From: Comamonadaceae bacterium | Lineage (GTDB): Bacteria; Pseudomonadota; Gammaproteobacteria; Burkholderiales; Burkholderiaceae_C | Direction: 5' to 3' | NCBI GenBank assembly: GCA_947476015.1 | Contig: CANJOS010000009.1 | Coordinates: 1-39,568, forward strand | DNA: 39,568 nt | Part shown: positions 1 through 7,626 of the stretch, piece by piece | Layout of the letters: each line of letters opens with the position of its first letter | Position numbering within the stretch: position 1 is the stretch's first letter | Notes under the pieces: model-generated | Databases searched by the model: none | What the model saw: only the letters and a program-made list of their open reading frames with translations | Told to the model about the DNA's origin: nothing | Program-made: the position numbers and the translations under genes

Positions 1-2
1 CC

Positions 3-233
3 TTCAATTTGGCATTGCTGAAAGGCGCCTCCATCGTGGGGGTTTTCTGGGGTGATTTTGCGCGAAGAGAACCTCAGGCCAATGCGGCCATGATGGCTGA
101 ATTGGCAAAGTGGTACGCTCAAGGAAAAGTCAAACCCATGATTGACAGAACCATGCCGATGCGTGAATTGAAGGCTGCTTTTGCCCACATGGGATCGCGT
201 GGAGTGATGGGCAAATTGGTGATGGTGAATTGA
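3..233 (+). CDS. NADPH:quinone oxidoreductase / MDR-family dehydrogenase, C-terminal fragment
   Basis: Only the last 76 or so codons lie in the window; the reading frame is open to the left edge, so the gene starts outside. The segment KGASIVGVFWGDF followed by a short helix-rich stretch and the closing VMGKLVMVN is typical of the end of zinc-free medium-chain dehydrogenases of the quinone oxidoreductase (Qor) type, which reduce quinones or enals with NADPH in the cytoplasm. The nucleotide-binding Rossmann motif and active site are off the window, so the substrate cannot be judged. It faces the minus-strand phhB-like gene tail to tail. Confidence 0.75.
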   Translation, partial: FNLALLKGASIVGVFWGDFARREPQANAAMMAELAKWYAQGKVKPMIDRTMPMRELKAAFAHMGSRGVMGKLVMVN

Positions 234-270
234 GTTTGCTTGACTGATGCGCTTGGCAAGTGACGGGGCG

Positions 271-591
271 TCAAATAGGCCTTGCATCGAAAAAATCTCG
301 CTCAACCAGCCGATCGATTGCTTGGGCAAGGTCAAAGTCTTTGCTTGTGAGGCCCCTCACATCGTGCGTCCACAATGTGATTCGAATCAGGGTATGGGCC
401 GAAACTATTTCAGGATGATGGTTGTGGCTTTCAGCCAATTCGCTCACCTTCACCAACATCTCTATGGCCTTTTTGAAATTCTCAAAGCGCCAAGCCTTAA
501 CGATGCTTGAATCTGCGATGTTGCACGTCCATTGCTTGAGACTTGCCATAGACGCTTCAACTTCAGCGTCATTGAGTCGATCGTTTGACAT
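271..591 (-). CDS. phhB: 4a-hydroxytetrahydrobiopterin dehydratase (pterin-4-alpha-carbinolamine dehydratase)
   Basis: A 106-residue protein from ATG at 591 (an in-frame TTG at 609 would add six residues; the ATG has GAAGG upstream). The family signature is visible: a tryptophan-rich start (LKQWTC), the paired-histidine motif ESHNHHPEI and the later TLWTHDVRGLT, matching PCD/DCoH enzymes in size and order. The enzyme dehydrates 4a-hydroxytetrahydropterin, recycling the cofactor of aromatic amino acid hydroxylases such as PhhA. No phenylalanine hydroxylase gene is nearby; instead it sits 21 bp downstream of a Stealth-family gene on the same strand and is probably co-transcribed with it. Strong family call; the partner hydroxylase is unknown. 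Confidence 0.88.
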   Translation of the reverse strand: MSNDRLNDAEVEASMASLKQWTCNIADSSIVKAWRFENFKKAIEMLVKVSELAESHNHHPEIVSAHTLIRITLWTHDVRGLTSKDFDLAQAIDRLVERDFFDARPI

Positions 592-612
592 CGGATCAAA
601 TACCTTCAAAAA

Positions 613-1683
613 CTACACGTTTGCATGAACTTCTTGCATGTGACCGGCTTCGCTATTTCCAATCTCGCAACGGGAAGCATCTGGCAGAAGTGCACTTAAA
701 ATTTCATGGATTTGAACCAGTCTCGGATCGGAGTCCTGAGCATCGTCCGTGGTGTCGTTGATGCAAAAGAAATCTAGCCCGCCAAACAGCTTTTTGAGGT
801 GCTTCAAAGATTGTGTTTCTAAAGATTGTCCCGTCGCGATGTACAAATGTGAATGGTCTATTGTTTTGGCAAAGCCATGCGCCAAAGCCCAACGCAACGC
901 AAAGTCAGAAATGATGGTCGGCTTATTCCAAGTTCGAAACACAGTTGACCTGACCCGCTCAAATAACTCGGGCGCATCTTGTTCAATTTCTAACATCACT
1001 GACTTCAACATGGGGCGTGGAGAATGCGAGAAAGTTCTGGGAGTATGTTGGTAAAGCGGGTCCATTTTTCGGTCCCTTGAATCAGTGCTCACATTCGCGT
1101 GATCTGATTTTGCTTGAAGCCACTGTTTGGACAGGCGACTGGCATTTTCGAGGGAAGTCGATTCAGCTTGCAACTTGTGACCCTTGACGACTGGTTCATC
1201 AGACCATGAGACATAAATGCCCTTGCCAAAAAACCAATCATTCAAACAAACAGGTGCGCCAAAGAATACATCGTCGTTCAAATAAAAGTAGCGTTCTGAC
1301 AGGCCTGGAATGTGGTGAATATAAGATTCGATATTGCCTGAATCGAATGTGGGCAAGGCTGAATGGGGAATCAGTTGATGATGATCGACCAAGGTGATTT
1401 GATCTGAGGCTTGGAACCAATCGGGCACTTGTCCATCCGTGACGATGTAAATGTGACCGTGTTCAGGAAAAAACTTTTCAAGAGCTCGCAAGCTAAATCG
1501 CAACTCATCGTTGTCGCGGTACCGTCCTTCAACGTTACCGAACTTGGCAAAGTTGAAGTGATCGGTGGCTTCTAATTTCTCGGCATATTTTTGACGCTTT
1601 GCGCGCCACTCACCATCGTTGCCGTTGACCCAGAGGTAGACGATGTCGATCTTTGAGTTTGAAGTCTTTGAAAATTGATTCAA
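613..1683 (-). CDS. Stealth-family sugar-phosphate transferase
   Basis: A 356-residue protein with Stealth conserved regions in order: CR1 (IDIVYLWVNGNDGEW, residues about 12-26), CR2 (DNDELRFSLRALEKFFP with IYIVTDG, about 57-85), CR3 (HTPRTFSHSPRPM through FRTWNKPTI) and a short CR4-like FFCINDTTDD near the end. Stealth proteins are hexose-1-phosphate transferases that build phosphodiester-linked surface polysaccharides, as in capsule synthesis. No signal peptide or membrane segment is seen. The proposed start is TTG at 1683, since CR1 begins only 11 residues later and no better start is visible; this is weakly supported. No capsule export or other glycan genes are near, so its acceptor is unknown. 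Confidence 0.82.
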   Translation of the reverse strand: MNQFSKTSNSKIDIVYLWVNGNDGEWRAKRQKYAEKLEATDHFNFAKFGNVEGRYRDNDELRFSLRALEKFFPEHGHIYIVTDGQVPDWFQASDQITLVDHHQLIPHSALPTFDSGNIESYIHHIPGLSERYFYLNDDVFFGAPVCLNDWFFGKGIYVSWSDEPVVKGHKLQAESTSLENASRLSKQWLQAKSDHANVSTDSRDRKMDPLYQHTPRTFSHSPRPMLKSVMLEIEQDAPELFERVRSTVFRTWNKPTIISDFALRWALAHGFAKTIDHSHLYIATGQSLETQSLKHLKKLFGGLDFFCINDTTDDAQDSDPRLVQIHEILSALLPDASRCEIGNSEAGHMQEVHANV

Positions 1684-1805
1684 GATGATACTTTTTCACT
1701 AAACTGAAATTAAACCACGTTTGAAAAAATCAAAAGCTGAACAGACAGAGTCGATGCCAAAACAAAGGGCGGCCGGCAATCTCAGGTGATCAATTTCAGT
1801 GATCC

Positions 1806-1835
1806 TTGACACCGATTTGAATAAGGTGCTATAGT
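1806..1835 (+). promoter_or_regulatory. Sigma-70 promoter of the arabinoside operon
   Basis: TTGACA at 1806-1811 and TATAGT at 1830-1835 are separated by 18 bp, a near-consensus sigma-70 promoter about 118 bp upstream of the receptor-gene ATG at 1953. Transcription would start near 1842, directly before two palindromes. No other promoter of this quality was noticed before the downstream genes, so it may drive the whole run to 13035. Confidence 0.7.
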
Positions 1836-1842
1836 TTTTTCG

Positions 1843-1857
1843 CGGATACCATATCCG
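1843..1857. promoter_or_regulatory. Operator-like palindrome at the predicted transcription start
   Basis: CGGATA, three bases, TATCCG form a perfect 6-bp-arm inverted repeat starting 7 bp after the -10 box. Position over the transcription start suggests a repressor site. The regulator encoded at 9204-10163 is the obvious candidate, but binding is inferred. Confidence 0.5.
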
Positions 1858-1858
1858 A

Positions 1859-1880
1859 TTTTCTGATACAAATCAGAAAA
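1859..1880. promoter_or_regulatory. Second operator-like palindrome downstream of the promoter
   Basis: TTTTCTGAT, ACAA, ATCAGAAAA form a perfect 9-bp-arm inverted repeat, two bases after the first palindrome. As RNA it would be an AU-rich hairpin in the leader; as DNA it fits a dimeric repressor site. It has no U-tract or GC-rich stem typical of a terminator. Confidence 0.5.
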
Positions 1881-1952
1881 ATGGTTTTAATAACGAAATC
1901 AATCCATTTAGACCGGCCCCCCTCTGGTTGCAATGGGCATTAGGAGACAACA

Positions 1953-3854
1953 ATGAAGATCAAACGCATCATGTCACGGGTTGTTGCCGCAATTGGCATT
2001 GGTCTGTGCACACTTCCGGCTATTTCGACAGCTCAAACTGCATTTTCCGATTTGCCGCGTAACGAGACCTTGATTTTAGAAAATCCCGAGGGAACGATCA
2101 AAAACGCAGGCTGGTTCAACATCTGGGCGATCAGCGGCGGTGGACAGTCAACCGGACTGCACCAGGTCGGGATGGACACCTTCTGGTACATCGATCCAGA
2201 AAAAGGCCTCGATGGGGTCTGGGATAACTCCCTCGCAAGCGACAAGCCAATTTACAACGCAGATTTCACTGAAATGCGTGTGAAATTGCGCAAAGGCATT
2301 TTCTGGAGCGATGGCGTTGAATTCACGGCGGCTGATGTGGTTTACACCGTTGAAACTCAAATTAAAAATCCGGCCATGCGTTGGGGTGCGGTTTTCAACC
2401 TGAATGTGGCAAGCGTCACAGCGACAGATCCAACGACAGTCGTTTTCAAACTTAAAAAACCCAACTCAAGATTCCACGCTTTGTTTACGGTTCGCTGGAA
2501 CGGTGCTTGGATCATGCCCAAACATGTGTTTGAAAAAGTAGCAGATCCATTGAAATTTGATTTTGCCAATCCGATTTCATTGGGTGCTTATGTCATGAAG
2601 AGCTTTGACCCCGATGGCAAATGGTACATATGGCAGTTGCGCGATGACTGGCAGCGCACTTCATTGGGTCGATTTGGCAAGCCAGGTCCAAAATATTTGG
2701 TTTACATGGATCCAGGCCCACCAGAGAAACGGGTGATTGCCCAGTTAAATCACCAACTCGATGTGGTGCACGATATCGCTCCCGAGGGGATGTTCACCTT
2801 GGCAAAGCAATCCAAGACTTCACTCGGTTGGTTTAAAGGCTTTCCTTACGGTCACCCTGATCCAACACTGCCAGCACTTATTTTCAACACCCAAAATGAG
2901 ATGTTCAAAAACAAGGATGTGCGTTGGGCACTGGCTTTGTTGATTGACATCAAAGGGGTTTCTATGGCGTCGTACCGGGGCGCTGCAACCATCTCTGCGA
3001 TTGGAATACCGCCCACAGGAACACACCCCAGCGTTTACCACGGACCGATGCAGGACTGGTTAAAGGCTTTTGAGGTGGACACGGGAAAACGAAAAATCAA
3101 ACCTTATGACCCCAACATGGGCAAAGAAATCGCTGACTCGTTGCGCCCTTCCATGGGTGCCCAAATCCCAACGGACCGCAAGCAAATCGATGCAGCTTTT
3201 GGCATGGGTTGGTGGAAGCCCAACCCAACAGCCGCAAAGGAACTCCTAGAAAAAGCGGGCTATAAAAAAGTTGGTGCGCAGTGGATGACACCGGAAGGTA
3301 AGCCTTTCACGATCCGTGTGATGGTGGAGGGCGATACCCGCCCCATCATGACCCGGGCAGGCTCGATGATTGTTCAGAACTGGAAGCAGTTTGGTATCGA
3401 TGCAAAAGTTGACGTCGCGCAGGGTACCTTGCTCACTCGCCGCAGCGCAGGAGATTTTGACACCTTTATTGGTTGGAGCGTCGAGACCTGGGGTGGCCAC
3501 CCCGATTTGTCCTACTTCCTTGACAGCTGGCACAGCCAGTTCGTGGCCGAAGTGGGCAAACCACAACCAGCGAGAAACTGGCAACGATGGGCCAATCCTG
3601 AGCTCGACAAAATCATAGAAACAATTCGCACCATAGGTTTTGACGATCCGCGTGGCATTGAACTCGGCAAAGAGTACGTCAAACTGATTACGCGTGAGAT
3701 GCCCATCATTCCACTGATGGCCTACAACGTCTTCACAGTCATGGACGAGACTTACTGGAAAGGCTGGCCTAACTCAGCCAATCCCTATGCCAACCCCGTA
3801 CCCAATTGGGGTAATTCACGGTACATGCTGGTCAAGCTGAAGCCAGCCAAGTAA
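1953..3854 (+). CDS. ABC transporter substrate-binding protein, family 5 (probable arabinoside receptor)
   Basis: A 633-residue periplasmic receptor. The N-terminus has a lysine/arginine-rich start, a hydrophobic stretch (about residues 9-25) and a likely signal-peptidase I site near STAQ (about 28). The family 5 SBP signature VKLRKGIFWSDGVEFTAADVVYT lies at about residues 109-131. Relatives bind peptides, nickel or oligosaccharides. Here the genes behind it are an intracellular arabinofuranosidase and sugar-oxidising enzymes, so short arabinosides are the best guess; ligand identity is inference from context. ATG at 1953 is preceded by AGGAGA at a good distance. First gene of the operon behind the promoter at 1806-1835. 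Confidence 0.87.
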   Translation: MKIKRIMSRVVAAIGIGLCTLPAISTAQTAFSDLPRNETLILENPEGTIKNAGWFNIWAISGGGQSTGLHQVGMDTFWYIDPEKGLDGVWDNSLASDKPIYNADFTEMRVKLRKGIFWSDGVEFTAADVVYTVETQIKNPAMRWGAVFNLNVASVTATDPTTVVFKLKKPNSRFHALFTVRWNGAWIMPKHVFEKVADPLKFDFANPISLGAYVMKSFDPDGKWYIWQLRDDWQRTSLGRFGKPGPKYLVYMDPGPPEKRVIAQLNHQLDVVHDIAPEGMFTLAKQSKTSLGWFKGFPYGHPDPTLPALIFNTQNEMFKNKDVRWALALLIDIKGVSMASYRGAATISAIGIPPTGTHPSVYHGPMQDWLKAFEVDTGKRKIKPYDPNMGKEIADSLRPSMGAQIPTDRKQIDAAFGMGWWKPNPTAAKELLEKAGYKKVGAQWMTPEGKPFTIRVMVEGDTRPIMTRAGSMIVQNWKQFGIDAKVDVAQGTLLTRRSAGDFDTFIGWSVETWGGHPDLSYFLDSWHSQFVAEVGKPQPARNWQRWANPELDKIIETIRTIGFDDPRGIELGKEYVKLITREMPIIPLMAYNVFTVMDETYWKGWPNSANPYANPVPNWGNSRYMLVKLKPAK

Positions 3855-3888
3855 TGCGGATTAAAAGTCTCTCCACTTAGTCAATCAG

Positions 3889-4893
3889 ATGCGTGCATTT
3901 ATCATCTACGGGCTCAAGCGATTGGGCCAGTTTTTGCTGGTGGTTTTTATTGGCGTCAACATCGCCTACATCATCACCCATGCAACACCGATTGATCCGG
4001 TGGAACAGTCGATTGCCGCTGTGACTGCTTACGGCAATACAAGTCCCGAAGCGATTGATTTGATGCGTGAGTCGCTTCGGGAACTCTATGGCTTGAAGGG
4101 CAGTCCGCTGGAACAATACGCCACTTTCTGGCGGCGCATTGTGACGGGTGATTTCGGTCCATCGCTGTCCTCTTTTCCGACGCCTGTGATGACTTTGATA
4201 GCAAGAGCGTTGCCGTGGACTGCGGGTCTGTTGTTGACGTCAACCCTTTTGACATGGATGCTAGGCAACTTGTTGGGCGGGCTGGCAGGCTACTACCGAG
4301 ATAACAAAACTTTGAAGCTGATCGGTGTGATTGCCATGGGGCTTCATCCGGTACCTTATTACATCTCTGGATTTGTATTGCTAGTGGTTTTTGGATATAT
4401 CTGGCCCATCTTGCCGATCACGGGTGGTAGCGATATCAATATCAATCAACAATTCGACTTGAACCATGTGGTGAGCATCCTCAAGCATTCCATACTGCCT
4501 GCTGCAAGTTTGATGTTGATTGGAATTGGAAGTTGGTTTCTAGGCATGCGATCACTTGTTTCGAATGTCGTCACAGAAGATTATGTGACTTATGCACAAC
4601 TGGGTGGTGTCTCACATCAAAGAATATTGTTTTCATACGTCATGCGCAATGCCATGGTGCCACAAGTGACTGGCTTGGCCATGACTCTTGGCACCATATT
4701 CAATGGCGCCATCATCACTGAGCAGATATTTGGTTATCCGGGCATTGGCGCCTTGTTGGTAGGCGCTGTCTATGCTGGTGATTACGGACTGGTTTTGGGA
4801 GTGACCACTTTTTCAATTATTGGCGTTTCTGCTGCGGTACTTTTGATTGATCTGATTTATCCCCTGCTGGATCCTCGAGTGGAGGCAAGCTGA
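3889..4893 (+). CDS. ABC transporter permease, OppB/DppB type
   Basis: A 334-residue inner-membrane protein with an N-terminal transmembrane helix (about residues 9-30), a periplasmic loop and further helices. The DppB-type transport domain includes the ATPase-docking region around YAQLGGVSHQRILFSYVMRNA, where family members couple to the ATP-binding subunits. It begins 34 bp after the receptor gene and is followed after 5 bp by the second permease, as expected for one transporter. It would form the heteromeric translocation channel with the OppC-like protein. Substrate presumed to be arabinosides from neighbours. Confidence 0.9.
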   Translation: MRAFIIYGLKRLGQFLLVVFIGVNIAYIITHATPIDPVEQSIAAVTAYGNTSPEAIDLMRESLRELYGLKGSPLEQYATFWRRIVTGDFGPSLSSFPTPVMTLIARALPWTAGLLLTSTLLTWMLGNLLGGLAGYYRDNKTLKLIGVIAMGLHPVPYYISGFVLLVVFGYIWPILPITGGSDININQQFDLNHVVSILKHSILPAASLMLIGIGSWFLGMRSLVSNVVTEDYVTYAQLGGVSHQRILFSYVMRNAMVPQVTGLAMTLGTIFNGAIITEQIFGYPGIGALLVGAVYAGDYGLVLGVTTFSIIGVSAAVLLIDLIYPLLDPRVEAS

Positions 4894-4898
4894 AGAAC

Positions 4899-5768
4899 AT
4901 GGCCGCTCTTAAAGTCCTGCGTGATCTGCTCAAAACGAATACCGAATTCTCGATTGGCATGGCATTGACTGTGATCGTATTGGTGATAGCAGCATTGTCT
5001 TTTTGCTCTCCTTACCCACCGATGGACATGTACGTTGTCCCACTAGACTTACCCCCTGGCTGGCCGCATCTATTCGGCACGACCAGTCGCGGACAAGATC
5101 TTTTTTGGTTACTGACATACGCAATTCGCAATACGCTTCTATTTGGTTTGAGTGTTGCGCTGATGAGTCGCGTGCTTGCGTTGGTAGTTGGCTTGGTCGC
5201 GGGTTACAAGGGGGGATGGATTGATCGGGTGCTGATGTCAATTAACGACACCTTCATTGTCATTCCCCTGCTGCCGATTTTGGTGCTATTTTATTTTGTG
5301 ATGCGTGACAACCTGACATGGGGTTGGCTAGCCTTGATCATGGCTATGCTGGGCTGGGCATACGATGCGCGACTGATTCGATCCATTGCAATTAGCTTGC
5401 GCAACCGGGACTTTACCCGAACCAGTATTTTTTCAGGAATGACGACGCGTGAAATTTTGCAGCGCGAACACTTCCCCTACGTGCTGCCCATCGTATTCTC
5501 CACCACACTCAACAACATCAACTGGTCCATTGGACTGGAGGTGACGCTGGCTGTACTGGGGTTTACCGACATCAATACACCATCGATTGGTGGATTGATT
5601 TATTGGGCAAATCAGCACACAGCCATGGTGGCCGGTGTCTGGTGGTGGATCGCATTTCCAGTGCTTTTACTGGTGATGGTCTTTATCGGATTGTATTTGC
5701 TTGCTGTATCAATGAATGAATACATTGATCCGCGCAGCCGTTTGAACCGAATGGGTGGTGCGGCATGA
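4899..5768 (+). CDS. ABC transporter permease, OppC/DppC type
   Basis: A 289-residue membrane protein with an N-terminal helix (about residues 18-36), then the family feature HLFGTTSRGQDLFWLL, in which the receptor-delivered substrate path begins in OppC/DppC proteins, and about five later helices. The coupling region lies around RDFTRTSIFSGMTTREIL. It is the partner of the preceding permease. The stop codon overlaps the start of the ATPase gene by 4 bp (5765-5768), which suggests translational coupling. No oddities seen. Confidence 0.9.
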   Translation: MAALKVLRDLLKTNTEFSIGMALTVIVLVIAALSFCSPYPPMDMYVVPLDLPPGWPHLFGTTSRGQDLFWLLTYAIRNTLLFGLSVALMSRVLALVVGLVAGYKGGWIDRVLMSINDTFIVIPLLPILVLFYFVMRDNLTWGWLALIMAMLGWAYDARLIRSIAISLRNRDFTRTSIFSGMTTREILQREHFPYVLPIVFSTTLNNINWSIGLEVTLAVLGFTDINTPSIGGLIYWANQHTAMVAGVWWWIAFPVLLLVMVFIGLYLLAVSMNEYIDPRSRLNRMGGAA

Positions 5769-6778
5769 AAAGCAAGGACGTGAATAGCATCAAGAGTGAC
5801 CATCAAAGTGACACCGTCCTGTCCGTCCAGGGTCTCAAGGCTTACTACCGAACCACGCATTTTGGTGTCAATCGGGAAGTGAAGGCAGTTGACGGTGTGG
5901 ACTTCCAAGTGCAACGCAATGAAATATATGGTCTTGCTGGCGAATCTAGTTCAGGTAAAACCACACTCATCAAAACAATTGCAGCGGCCTTGAAACCACC
6001 ACTTGAAATAATTGCCGGTCGAGTTGATTTCGCATTTGCTCCCGATATTCTTAAAATGCAATCGTCCGATCTGGATGATTTGCGGTGGCGGCATTTGTCC
6101 TACATTGTTCAGGGATCCATGAGTGTCTTCAATCCCGTTCGGCGTATTCGACAGTCATTCGTTGACTTCGCCTTTCGCCACATCAACAAGTCGCGGCCTG
6201 AGTTCGATAAATTATTAGATGCACACTTGGCCAGGGTCAAACTCGACCCAGGTATTTTGAATGCCTACCCTCACGAACTCTCTGGTGGCATGCGTCAACG
6301 TGCGACCATTGCACTGGCCACAATTTGCCGTCCCGATTTCATCATTGCGGACGAACCCACGACCGCTCTGGATGTGATTGTTCAAAAGAACGTGCTTGAC
6401 ATGATCAAGGAAATTCAAAAGGAAATGCGCTCTTCTGTCTTACTTGTCACGCATGACCTGGGAGTGCATGCGCACGTGGCCGACAGACTGGGCATCATGT
6501 ACGCGGGTCGAATTGTCGAGGAGGGACCAACCCAGACCCTCTTTCGCAATCCACGGCATCCTTACACCACCCATCTTATTTCCAGTTTGCCGCGGATTGG
6601 GGATGACACGATGCGCAAAGGCTTAGAGGGTGCCCCCCCCAGTTTGGCATCGCCACCAAATGGTTGCCGCTTCCACCCACGCTGCCCGCTTGCCATGGAG
6701 CGTTGTCGCCACGAGGTCCCCGCAATGACAACAATCGGTACTGAACACCGCGTCGCCTGTTTTGCAATAACGACTTGA
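5765..6778 (+). CDS. ABC transporter ATP-binding protein, OppD/DppD type
   Basis: A 337-residue ATPase. Walker A is GESSSGKTT (residues 59-67; serine replaces the usual glycine), the Q-loop region is VQGSMSVFNPV, the signature is LSGGMRQR, and Walker B is IIADEPTTALD, followed by the H-loop (VTHDLG). The C-terminal oligopeptide-transporter domain carries the family's conserved cysteines (GCRFHPRCPLAMERC and a later VAC), which in studied DppD-type ATPases bind an iron-sulfur cluster. It energises uptake together with the next gene, whose start overlaps its stop by 4 bp. Intact in every recognised motif. Confidence 0.91.
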   Translation: MKSKDVNSIKSDHQSDTVLSVQGLKAYYRTTHFGVNREVKAVDGVDFQVQRNEIYGLAGESSSGKTTLIKTIAAALKPPLEIIAGRVDFAFAPDILKMQSSDLDDLRWRHLSYIVQGSMSVFNPVRRIRQSFVDFAFRHINKSRPEFDKLLDAHLARVKLDPGILNAYPHELSGGMRQRATIALATICRPDFIIADEPTTALDVIVQKNVLDMIKEIQKEMRSSVLLVTHDLGVHAHVADRLGIMYAGRIVEEGPTQTLFRNPRHPYTTHLISSLPRIGDDTMRKGLEGAPPSLASPPNGCRFHPRCPLAMERCRHEVPAMTTIGTEHRVACFAITT

Positions 6779-7593
6779 AGACACTGAAGCCCATGACAAC
6801 GCCATTGCTTGAAGTTGACCACGTTACGAAGGACTATGTACGGGGTGGCCTCTTTTCACGTCAGAACGTTCGCGCAGTTTGTGATGTCAGTTTTCAAATT
6901 GATTCTGAAAAGCCTGAAATTTTCACAATCATTGGTGAGTCTGGCAGCGGAAAATCCACACTCGCCAGCATGATCTTGAATCTGAATCAACCCAGTGAAG
7001 GAACGGTGCGGTTCCTAGGCAACAATCTCTCAGAATTGCGCAGCCAAGAAGATCGAACACGATTTATGGCACAGGTCCAACCTATTTTTCAGAATCCTTT
7101 TGAAGCATTCAATCCACTGAAACAACTCGACCACTACCTGTTCATGACGGCACGGCGATTCACCCAAGCCCATGATGATGAAACTGCGATGCGGTGTGCA
7201 GATGCCGCACTGGTCAAAGTAGGTCTGTCTTTGGCGGAAGTGCGAGGTCGCTACGCCCATGAACTCTCGGGTGGTCAACTTCAGCGCATTGCGGTAGCAC
7301 GGGCCTTGATTCCTTCGCCCCGGTTGATCGTTGCCGATGAGCCAGTCTCTATGGTCGATGCTTCTCTGAGAATGTCCATTGTCAACCTGTTTAAAACACT
7401 CAGGGATGATTTAGGTATTTCAATCATTTACATCACGCACGACTTGGCCACGGCCTACTACATTTCTGACCGAATTATCATCATGCAGCATGGCAAGGTG
7501 GTTGAGGCTGGTGAGGCCAAAACTGTACTCGCCAACCCACAACATGAATACTCCAAGCAGCTGAAGAATGCTGTTTTGATTCCGCTCATCTAA
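6775..7593 (+). CDS. ABC transporter ATP-binding protein, OppF/DppF type
   Basis: A 272-residue ATPase with Walker A GESGSGKST (about residues 54-62), Q-loop PIFQNPFEAFNP, signature LSGGQLQR, Walker B LIVADEPVSMVD and H-loop YITHDLA. It is shorter than usual OppF proteins (over 300 residues) because it ends about 30 residues after the regulatory loop and lacks the C-terminal cysteine-bearing oligopeptide domain present in its partner. Short members of this kind exist and the motifs are intact, so it is probably functional. Fifth gene of the transporter set. A second in-frame ATG at residue 7 is an alternative start, but the 4-bp overlap favours 6775. Confidence 0.9.
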   Translation: MKTLKPMTTPLLEVDHVTKDYVRGGLFSRQNVRAVCDVSFQIDSEKPEIFTIIGESGSGKSTLASMILNLNQPSEGTVRFLGNNLSELRSQEDRTRFMAQVQPIFQNPFEAFNPLKQLDHYLFMTARRFTQAHDDETAMRCADAALVKVGLSLAEVRGRYAHELSGGQLQRIAVARALIPSPRLIVADEPVSMVDASLRMSIVNLFKTLRDDLGISIIYITHDLATAYYISDRIIIMQHGKVVEAGEAKTVLANPQHEYSKQLKNAVLIPLI

Positions 7594-7626
7594 ACCATAT
7601 ACAAACCACTCAGGGAGACATTACAT

